From: Variovorax sp. OV329
GTDB taxonomy: Bacteria; Pseudomonadota; Gammaproteobacteria; Burkholderiales; Burkholderiaceae_C
Assembly (NCBI RefSeq): GCF_900114785.1
Contig: NZ_FOUG01000004.1
Location: 248,001 to 312,000 of the forward strand
Direction: 5' to 3'
DNA: 64,000 nt
Shown here piece by piece: positions 44,997 to 52,539 of the stretch. Position numbers and translations under genes: made by a program. Under the pieces are notes generated by a model that had not been told where the DNA came from, ran no database searches, and saw only the letters and a program-made list of their open reading frames with translations. Position 1 is the first letter of the stretch, and the number at the start of each line of letters is the position of its first letter.

Positions 44997-45302
44997 GTGC
45001 GGCGACTGGACCAAGCTCCCAACCTGGCGATCGCTACGCTCTGGGCGGATGCGCTGCGCAGCCAGGGCATTGCCGCCTCGGTGCAGCGCGAGTTCCTTGC
45101 GGCCGCGGCCGGCCAGCTGCCGCCCGACCAGTGCCTGCCGGAAATCTGGATCGACGATGACGAGCACCTGCCGCAGGCCGAGGCGCTGCTGGCCGAACTG
45201 CGCCAGCCGCCCCAGCACCGCTGGCAATGCGCATGCGGCGAACTGGTGGAGGGCGGCTTCGAGCAATGCTGGCACTGCGGCGCCATGATGCCCGCCGACT
45301 GA
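44997..45302 (+). CDS. DUF2007-domain protein with C-terminal zinc ribbon
   Basis: The GTG at 44997 with GAAGGG 7 bases upstream gives 101 residues beginning VRRLDQAPNLAIATLWADAL, the normal start of DUF2007 proteins. These are small proteins sometimes described as signal-transducing, related to PII folds, with no proven role. Residues 75-100 add a zinc-ribbon-like end: CACGELVEGG then CWHCGAMMP, with C-x-C and C-x-x-C pairs. No membrane segment is present. Confidence 0.78.
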   Translation: MRRLDQAPNLAIATLWADALRSQGIAASVQREFLAAAAGQLPPDQCLPEIWIDDDEHLPQAEALLAELRQPPQHRWQCACGELVEGGFEQCWHCGAMMPAD

Positions 45303-45315
45303 GGCAGGCGCCGGA

Positions 45316-45876
45316 TTACTTCCAGCGCAGCGGTTCGACGTCGATGCTGCGCTGGCCGTTGCCCAGCATCAGCACGCCTTCCTGGATCGTGGCCTGCAGC
45401 TGCATGCTGCGCTCGGCCAGCTGGCCCAGGGCCTGCGCGGTTTCGCTGGGCACGCGCCAGACCTGCAGGTTGGACAGGCGCGTGAGCTTGGTCTCGATGC
45501 CGCGCCACCACACTTCGGCCGAGTGGCTGAAGGCGTAGAGCAGCACCTCGTCGGCCTTGCGGCAGGCCTTGGTGAGCGGCGTCTCCTCGGGCTGGCCGAC
45601 CTCGATCCACACCCGCATGCGCTCGGTGAAGTCGCGCAGGAAGACGTCCGGGTCGTCCGGATTCGACAGGCCCGCGCCGAAGCCCAGCGTGCCGTCGCCC
45701 GCGCACACGCTCTGCAGCTTGTGCGCGTTGAAGGCCATGGCCACCAGGCGCAGCATCATCCGCTCGTCGGTCTCGCTGGGGTGGCGGGCCAGGGTCAGCG
45801 CATGGTCCGCGTAGTAGGCATTGTCGATGTCGGCGACTGCGAGGTTCGCCTTGAAGATGGTGGACTTGAGGGCCAT
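45316..45876 (-). CDS. yaeQ: YaeQ family protein
   Basis: The ATG at 45876 gives 186 residues against 181 in E. coli. The sequence begins MALKSTIFKANLAVADID and carries RHPSETDERMMLRLVAMAFN, diagnostic of YaeQ, a PD-(D/E)xK-nuclease-like fold. Genetic work in enterics tied YaeQ to suppression of RfaH loss, but its biochemical role is unsettled. It sits downstream of purB on the same strand, with a terminator-like hairpin in between. Confidence 0.93.
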   Translation of the reverse strand: MALKSTIFKANLAVADIDNAYYADHALTLARHPSETDERMMLRLVAMAFNAHKLQSVCAGDGTLGFGAGLSNPDDPDVFLRDFTERMRVWIEVGQPEETPLTKACRKADEVLLYAFSHSAEVWWRGIETKLTRLSNLQVWRVPSETAQALGQLAERSMQLQATIQEGVLMLGNGQRSIDVEPLRWK

Positions 45877-45904
45877 GGGGCGGCAGGGCGTGGCGCCCAA
45901 AATG

Positions 45905-45944
45905 AAAAAGGGAGGAGGGCGCGCGGGCTTTCGCTCGGCGCGCC
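45905..45944 (-). terminator. Terminator-like hairpin after purB
   Basis: On the minus strand GGCGCGC (45944-45938) pairs with GCGCGCC (45924-45918) around a 13-base loop, followed after a C/T-rich stretch by CTTTTTC at 45910-45904. The gap between stem and T run weakens it. It would separate purB from yaeQ. Confidence 0.5.
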
Positions 45945-45958
45945 GCCGTGCAGCTGGC

Positions 45959-47359
<1,401 letters not shown>

Positions 47360-47438
47360 TTAAGTTGCGGGCCCGGCATCCGGCGTTCCCCCTAGAATCA
47401 AAGCGCTAAAGAGACGTACCGGAGAGAAGAGAACCCGC

Positions 47439-48053
47439 ATGAAACTGATCGGATCCACCGCCAGCCCCTATGTACGCAAAGTCCGCGTCGTGATGGCCGA
47501 AAAGCGCCTGGACTACCAGTTCATCCTCGAAGACGTCTGGTCCGACGAGACCACCATCGGCCACTCCAACCCGCTGGGCAAGGTGCCATGCCTGGTCATG
47601 GAGGGGTCCGAGGCCATGTTCGACTCGCGCGTCATCGTCGAGTACCTGGACACCCTGTCGCCGGTGGGCAAGCTCATTCCCTCCCAGGGCCGCGAGCGCG
47701 CCGAGGTCAAGACCTGGGAAGCCCTGGCCGACGGCGTGATGGACGCCGGCATCCTCTGGCGAATGGAAGCCACCTGGCCCAAGCGGGCCGACGGCGAGCG
47801 CAGCCAAGCCTGGATCGACCGCCAGCGCGCCAAGGTGCTGGGCGGCATCGGCGCCATGTCCAAGGGATTGGGCGACAAGCCCTTTTGCAGCGGCATCCAC
47901 CTGAGCCTCTCGGACATCGCCGTGGGCTGCGCCCTGGGCTGGGTCTCGTTCCGCTTCCCGCAGATCGACTGGCGCGAGGAATACCCGAACCTCGGCCGCC
48001 TCCACGACAAGCTGCTGCAGCGCCCCAGCTTCGCCGACACCCAGCCGAGCTGA
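47439..48053 (+). CDS. Glutathione S-transferase family protein (YibF-like)
   Basis: This 204-residue cytosolic protein has an N-terminal thioredoxin-like domain (KLIGSTASPYVRKVRVVMAE, then LGKVPCL with the cis-Pro and DSRVIVEYLD with the glutathione-binding Ser) and an all-helical C-terminal domain (LSLSDIAVGCALGWVSFRF). By length and N-terminus it resembles E. coli YibF. Substrate is unknown. A GGAGAGAAGAG ribosome site precedes the ATG, and TAGAAT at 47393-47398 could be its -10 element, without a good -35. A strong terminator follows. Confidence 0.93.
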   Translation: MKLIGSTASPYVRKVRVVMAEKRLDYQFILEDVWSDETTIGHSNPLGKVPCLVMEGSEAMFDSRVIVEYLDTLSPVGKLIPSQGRERAEVKTWEALADGVMDAGILWRMEATWPKRADGERSQAWIDRQRAKVLGGIGAMSKGLGDKPFCSGIHLSLSDIAVGCALGWVSFRFPQIDWREEYPNLGRLHDKLLQRPSFADTQPS

Positions 48054-48074
48054 AGCCGTCCGCACGCAAAAAGC

Positions 48075-48099
48075 AAAAGGCGCCGCAAGGCGCCTTTTT
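48075..48099 (+). terminator. Rho-independent terminator after the GST gene
   Basis: AAAAGGCGCC (48075-48084) and GGCGCCTTTT (48089-48098) form a perfect 10-bp stem with a GCAA loop and five T at 48095-48099. The A/T symmetry means it could also end minus-strand transcripts coming from the glutathione peroxidase gene. Confidence 0.93.
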
Positions 48100-48100
48100 C

Positions 48101-48356
48101 ATTGCCGGCCTATGGAAGGCCATGGATACAAAAGTGCCGCGAAGCGCCCCGAAACGAAGGAGGGAGGGAGGGAGGAGGAGAAGAGTCGCCTCAGGATTTC
48201 GACCGGGCGAAAATGGCCCAGAAGACTTCGCGGCACGAAAACCGTGCGCAGACTTGCTGCTTGCTAGTATGAGGCAGCAATCTTTTGACGGTTCCCGATT
48301 GGCTGGTAAGCAATTGATACTTGATTGTCAGTTGGCGAATGCTTACTTGCATCCGG
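48101..48356. other. Gene-free convergent spacer with a polypurine tract and two inverted repeats
   Basis: This 256-base spacer between the GST terminator and the end of the glutathione peroxidase gene contains a 30-base all-purine run (48156-48185) with three GGGA units flanked by GG. It is followed by an AT-richer stretch with two inverted repeats: TTGCTGC (48254-48260) with GCAGCAA (48274-48280), and GTAAGCA (48306-48312) with TGCTTAC (48340-48346). I see no coding potential. Confidence 0.6.
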
Positions 48357-48974
48357 TTACTGTGGATTCGCGGCAAGCTGCTTCTGCAAGGTGGCCAGCA
48401 GGTCGCGGTCATCCGGCTCGGTCAGGCTGGAATAGGCCGCTACCACCTTGCCGTCGCGGCCCACCATGTACTTGTAGAAGTTCCACTTGGGCGTGGTGCC
48501 GGTCTGGCGCGCCAATGCCTGGAACAGCGGGTTGGCGTCGCGCCCTCGGACGGACGATTTGACGAACATCGGAAACTTCACGCCGAAGGTGTTCTCGCAG
48601 AAATCCGCCACTTCCTTGTTGCTGCCCGACTCCTGCGAGAAGTCGTTGGACGGAAAGCCCAGCACCACCAGGCCCTTGGCGCGGTATTTCCGGTCCAGGG
48701 CTTCCAGCCCCTCGTATTGACGGGTGAAGCCGCAGAAGCTGGCGGTGTTCACCACCAGCAGCACCTTGCCGGCGTACTGACACAGCGACTGCGGCTTCTC
48801 GTCCTGCAACCGGTCGTAGCTTTGGCGCAGCAGCGGCGGGCAGCCGGCGGGGTAGGCTGCCGACGAGGCGGCCGGGTTGGCAGGCGAGGCAGGCTGCTGG
48901 CCATGAGCCAGGCCTGCGACGCCGGCCAGCCCCACCAGGGAGGCGGCGAGGAAAAGGCGAAATGAAGATCTCAT
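48357..48974 (-). CDS. Exported glutathione peroxidase family protein
   Basis: This 205-residue protein has a signal peptide (about 1-25, ending AHG) and a GPx fold. The peroxidatic cysteine is Cys81 in NTASFCGFTRQYEGL, and a second Cys in VADFCENTFGVKFPMF could be the resolving residue. Trp and Asn of the catalytic tetrad are present in PKWNFYKYM. The usual Gln of the N-Q-F motif is Asp here (GFPSNDF). It probably uses thioredoxin-like donors to reduce hydroperoxides in the periplasm. The ATG at 48974 has an AGGAG site. Confidence 0.9.
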   Translation of the reverse strand: MRSSFRLFLAASLVGLAGVAGLAHGQQPASPANPAASSAAYPAGCPPLLRQSYDRLQDEKPQSLCQYAGKVLLVVNTASFCGFTRQYEGLEALDRKYRAKGLVVLGFPSNDFSQESGSNKEVADFCENTFGVKFPMFVKSSVRGRDANPLFQALARQTGTTPKWNFYKYMVGRDGKVVAAYSSLTEPDDRDLLATLQKQLAANPQ

Positions 48975-49081
48975 GACTGTGTCTCCTGCCCGTCATGCGC
49001 AATGCACCTCAAATTCGGGTGCCCTCTGCAGGCGGGACAAATGCGGCAGTTTAGAATCCGTTGGCTTAAGAAAGAACCAAA

Positions 49082-49939
49082 ATGCTGTACCCGGAACTCT
49101 TCAGGCAACTCGAATCCGTCCGTTGGGACATGGATCGGGATATCCCCTGGCAGTCCTTCGACGCCAGCCGCCTGACCGAAGAGCAGGCCCAGACCATCAA
49201 GATGAACGCCATCACCGAGTGGGCGGCGCTGCCGGCCACCGAGATGTTCCTGCGCGACAACCGGCACGACAGCGATTTTTCCGCTTTCATGTCCATCTGG
49301 TTCTTCGAGGAGCAAAAGCACTCGCTGGTCCTGATGGAATACCTCAAGCGCTTCGCCCCGCAGCATGCGCCCACCGAGCAGGAATTGCACGAGGTGCGCT
49401 TTGACTTCGACCCGGCCCCGCCGCTGGAAACGTTGATGCTGCACTTCTGCGGCGAGATCCGCCTGAACCACTGGTACCGCCGGGCGGCCGAATGGCACAC
49501 CGAGCCGGTCATCAAGCACATCTACACCACGCTGAGCCAGGACGAAGCCCGCCACGGCGGCGCTTACCTGCGCTACATGAAGCGCGCCATGGAGAAGTTC
49601 GGCGACGAGGCCCGCGCCGCCTTCACCAAGGTGGGCGTGCTCATGGCCAGCGCCCGCCGCACGGCCCAGGCGCTGCACCCGACCAACCTGCACGTCAACA
49701 AGGCGCTGTTCCCCAACGACACGATCCAGAGCCGCATGCCCGACCCCGACTGGCTCGAGCACTGGCTGGACAAGCAGATCAAGTTCGATGCTGTGTGGGA
49801 AACCAAGGTCGGCGACCGCATCCTGCACAACCTGAGCCTGCTGATGAACCGCAGCTTCAAGACGGTGCAGGAACTCAATCGCTACCGCAAGGAGATCACG
49901 GCGAACCTGGCGCCGAAGACGGCCTACCAGGGCGCCTGA
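49082..49939 (+). CDS. Ferritin-like diiron protein, acyl-ACP-desaturase-related
   Basis: This 285-residue soluble helical protein carries two metal motifs spaced as in ribonucleotide-reductase/desaturase four-helix bundles: SIWFFEEQKHS (E-E-x-x-H, near 76-80) and LSQDEARHGG (D-E-x-x-H, Asp154). These are the patterns of soluble acyl-ACP desaturases and related diiron oxygenases. The overall chain is shorter than plant desaturases. The substrate is not known. It stands alone upstream of the ECF41 sigma gene, whose promoter begins 21 bases after its stop. Confidence 0.85.
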   Translation: MLYPELFRQLESVRWDMDRDIPWQSFDASRLTEEQAQTIKMNAITEWAALPATEMFLRDNRHDSDFSAFMSIWFFEEQKHSLVLMEYLKRFAPQHAPTEQELHEVRFDFDPAPPLETLMLHFCGEIRLNHWYRRAAEWHTEPVIKHIYTTLSQDEARHGGAYLRYMKRAMEKFGDEARAAFTKVGVLMASARRTAQALHPTNLHVNKALFPNDTIQSRMPDPDWLEHWLDKQIKFDAVWETKVGDRILHNLSLLMNRSFKTVQELNRYRKEITANLAPKTAYQGA

Positions 49940-49959
49940 TCGCCCGGGGCTTCGTGCCC

Positions 49960-49986
49960 TGTCACAAAGCGGCATCCCCGGACGTC
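49960..49986 (+). promoter_or_regulatory. ECF41-type promoter of the sigma factor gene (autoregulation)
   Basis: TGTCACA (49960-49966), sixteen bases, CGTC (49983-49986). This is an exact match to the known ECF41 promoter pattern TGTCACA-N16-CGTC. The -10 lies only 8 bases before the start codon, so the transcript would be nearly leaderless. Confidence 0.85.
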
Positions 49987-49994
49987 TTGCACGC

Positions 49995-50864
49995 ATGGAT
50001 GCCGCCACCCAGACCTTCGATCGCCTGCGCCCACGCCTGATGGGCATCGCCTACCGCATGCTTGGCTCCGTCGCCGAGGCGGAGGAAGTGGTGCAGGACG
50101 CCTGGCTGCGCTGGCACGAAAGCGCCACCGACGCGCTGCAGAGTGCCGAGGCCTGGCTGGTCTCGGTGGTCACCCGGCTGTCCATCGACCGGCTGCGCGC
50201 GGCCAAGGTGAGGCGCGAACACTACGTCGGCACCTGGCTGCCCGAACCCCTGGTGAGCGACTCGCCGGATTCGCCCGAGCAGCTGCTCGAGCGCGCCGAC
50301 AACCTGTCGGTCGCCTTTCTCGCGCTCATGGAACGCCTCACGCCCGAGGCGCGCGCCGCCTTCCTGCTGCGCGAGGTCTTCGACGCGGAGTACGACGAGG
50401 TCGCGCGCGTGCTGGTCAAGAGCGAGGCCGCCTGCCGCCAGCTGGTGCACCGCGCGAAAGAGCAGCTGCGCGACGAGCGCCCGCGCTTTCCGGTCGACCG
50501 CGCGACGCACGAGCGCCTGCTGCAAAGCTTCGCGCAGGCCGCGATGAAGGGCGACCTCAAGGAGATCAAGGCCCTGCTGTCCGAGCAGGTCGAGCTGGTG
50601 GGCGACGGCGGCGGCAAGGTGCCCAACTTCGGCAAGGTGCTGCGCGGGCGCGACCGGCTGGCGCACCTCTACTACGCGGTGGCGCGGCGCGCCGAAGGCT
50701 CGCTGCAGATGGTGCTGGCCGAGGTCAACGGCGTGCCCGGCCTGCTGCGCTACGTGGACGGCGTGCTCGAATCCGTGCAGTCCTTCGAGACCGACGGGCA
50801 GCGCATCCTGCGCATCCACTCGCAGCGAAACCCGGACAAGTTGCTGCACGTCCGGCCGCTCTGA
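49995..50864 (+). CDS. ECF41-family RNA polymerase sigma factor (SigJ type)
   Basis: This 289-residue protein has a sigma-2 region (FDRLRPRLMGIAYRMLGSVA, then EVVQDAWLRW), a sigma-4 region around residues 110-165 (LMERLTPEARAAFLLREVFD) and a C-terminal SnoaL-like domain (about 175-285). The C-terminal domain carries the two ECF41 hallmarks, DGGGK (VGDGGGKVPNF) and NPDKL near the end, which regulate the sigma factor in cis without an anti-sigma protein. The partner gene downstream encodes a carboxymuconolactone-decarboxylase family protein, the commonest ECF41 neighbour, and both genes have an identical type of promoter. Confidence 0.95.
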   Translation: MDAATQTFDRLRPRLMGIAYRMLGSVAEAEEVVQDAWLRWHESATDALQSAEAWLVSVVTRLSIDRLRAAKVRREHYVGTWLPEPLVSDSPDSPEQLLERADNLSVAFLALMERLTPEARAAFLLREVFDAEYDEVARVLVKSEAACRQLVHRAKEQLRDERPRFPVDRATHERLLQSFAQAAMKGDLKEIKALLSEQVELVGDGGGKVPNFGKVLRGRDRLAHLYYAVARRAEGSLQMVLAEVNGVPGLLRYVDGVLESVQSFETDGQRILRIHSQRNPDKLLHVRPL

Positions 50865-50874
50865 GCCGGCCCGT

Positions 50875-50901
50875 TGTCACAACGCGCACCGCTGGGCCGT
50901 C
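50875..50901 (+). promoter_or_regulatory. ECF41-type promoter of the carboxymuconolactone-decarboxylase gene
   Basis: TGTCACA (50875-50881), sixteen bases, CGTC (50898-50901), the same motif and spacing as at 49960-49986. It lies 33 bases before the ATG at 50935, leaving a short leader with its own AAAGGA ribosome site. Confidence 0.87.
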
Positions 50902-50934
50902 TTGTGGATGTCAACGAAAGAAAGGACATCCATC

Positions 50935-51411
50935 ATGACCAACGAGATCAACACCAAGGCACGCCTGCCCTGGAACCAGCTGGCCCCGCAGGCCTACAAG
51001 GCCATGGGCGGCGTGGCCGCGGCCCTGGCGGATTCGACGCTGGGGAAGAAGCTCATCGACCTGGTACAGCTGCGCGTGTCGCAGATCAACGGCTGCGCCT
51101 ACTGCGTGGACATGCACGCGCGCGACCTGCTCAAGATGGGCGAGGACCTGCAGCGCGTCAACAGCCTGAGCACCTGGCACGAGGTGGGCCTGTACGACGC
51201 GCGCGAGCGCGCCGCGCTGCAGTGGGCCGAGAGCCTCACCCAGGTGGCCGACACCCACGCACCCGACGCCGACTTCGAGCAGCTGAAGGCGCACTTCGAC
51301 GACCGCGAGATCGCCGAGCTGAGCCTGGTGGTGTCGCTGATGAACGCCTGGAACCGCATGGGCGTGGGCATGCGCATGCCCGTGGTGCCCAGGGCGCTGC
51401 AGCCCGCCTGA
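50935..51411 (+). CDS. Carboxymuconolactone decarboxylase/AhpD-family protein
   Basis: The ATG at 50935 with AAAGGA 9 bases upstream gives 158 residues. The CMD/AhpD motif QINGCAYCVDMHARDLLK carries Cys54 and Cys57 (C-x-x-C) and the conserved His. Members reduce peroxides or act on small cyclic acids; the substrate of ECF41-linked members is unresolved. It is the predicted regulon member of the adjacent sigma factor. It is convergent with rlpA, with 15 bases between stops. Confidence 0.93.
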   Translation: MTNEINTKARLPWNQLAPQAYKAMGGVAAALADSTLGKKLIDLVQLRVSQINGCAYCVDMHARDLLKMGEDLQRVNSLSTWHEVGLYDARERAALQWAESLTQVADTHAPDADFEQLKAHFDDREIAELSLVVSLMNAWNRMGVGMRMPVVPRALQPA

Positions 51412-51426
51412 GCGCGCCGTACGCTT

Positions 51427-52539
51427 TCAGCGGCGCTCGAGCACCATCGGCGAAAGCTGCAGGCTGGCACGCAGCTGGTCGGCCGTGCCCTGGGCTGCCT
51501 CGCGCGACGCGAAGGGCCCGGCCTGCACGCGGTAGAGGCCGCGCTCGTTGAACACCTTGAGCTGCGGGCCGAGCGAGGGCAGGCCGCGCGAGGCCTGCTC
51601 GCGCAGGCCGCTGGCACCGGACGGCTGGCTGAAGGCACCCAGCTGCACCCAGAAGCCGGTGCTCGGCAAGTCGCCGGCCGCGCCGGCTTGCGCCGAGGAC
51701 GCGGCGACGGGTGGGAGCGGTGCGAGCGCTGGCAGGGCCGTGGCCTCTGGCTGCGCTGCGGCCACCACGGGCGCCGTCGACACCGCAGGCACCACCATTG
51801 CGCCAGGCACGGCGACCGCGTTGGCGCTCGCGGCGCCTGCACTCGAAGGCATCGGCGCCCCGGTCGACGCGGAAACGGCCCCGTCGTACGCGGCGGCGGA
51901 ACCGGCACTTGCCACAGGGGCCGGCTGCGCGGGCAGGGGCCGCGGCGCGACGGCGAACACGCTGTCCTGCGATCCGTTGCGCTGCCAGTTGCCGGCGCGG
52001 ATGTCGTCGTTGGTGAGCCGCTCGATTTCCACCGGCGCCACGCCGCGCAGCAAATCAAGCTTGTAGGCGGCGGCGTAGCTCAGGTCGATGATGCGGCCGT
52101 CGTGGAAGGGGCCGCGGTCATTCACCCGCACGATGGCCTCGCGCCCGTTGGCCGGGTTGCGCACGCGCACGTAGCTGGGCAGCGGCAGCGTCTTGTGCGC
52201 CGCCGTCATCGCATACATGTCGTAGGGCTCGCCGCTGGCGGTGGACTGGGCGTGGAACTTGGTGCCGTACCAGGAGGCCAGTCCCGCTTCGCGAAACGGT
52301 CGGTCGTCGGTGATGGGCACGTAGCTGCGGCCGAGCACCGTGTAGGGCTTGGCGGTGCCGCCGCCGCTGCGCACCGGCTCGACCCGCGGCGTGGCGTCCT
52401 GCAATTGGGAAAGATCGGCCGGCGGCTGCGAAGGCCCGCCGTCGCGTCCGCCGCGCGGGCCGCTGGCGCAGCCGGCGAGAAGCACACCCAGCGCGAGCGC
52501 GAATCCCGCGGCCGCACCGAGTGCGCGCCCTTCAGCCAA
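51427..52539 (-). CDS. rlpA: Septal ring lytic transglycosylase RlpA-family lipoprotein
   Basis: The protein is read from a TTG at 52539 that overlaps the glnE stop and gives 370 residues beginning with a lipoprotein signal and lipobox LLAGC. The double-psi beta-barrel follows: LASWYGTKFHAQSTASGE with catalytic residues His and further on VNDRGPFHDGRIIDLSYAAA. An Ala/Pro-rich linker (about 200-290) leads to a C-terminal SPOR domain (FWVQLGAFSQPSGASGL, then YRVQAGPFASREAAQ) that binds denuded septal peptidoglycan. No ATG or GTG lies before the signal sequence in a plausible place, which supports the TTG. Confidence 0.93.
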   Translation of the reverse strand: MAEGRALGAAAGFALALGVLLAGCASGPRGGRDGGPSQPPADLSQLQDATPRVEPVRSGGGTAKPYTVLGRSYVPITDDRPFREAGLASWYGTKFHAQSTASGEPYDMYAMTAAHKTLPLPSYVRVRNPANGREAIVRVNDRGPFHDGRIIDLSYAAAYKLDLLRGVAPVEIERLTNDDIRAGNWQRNGSQDSVFAVAPRPLPAQPAPVASAGSAAAYDGAVSASTGAPMPSSAGAASANAVAVPGAMVVPAVSTAPVVAAAQPEATALPALAPLPPVAASSAQAGAAGDLPSTGFWVQLGAFSQPSGASGLREQASRGLPSLGPQLKVFNERGLYRVQAGPFASREAAQGTADQLRASLQLSPMVLERR

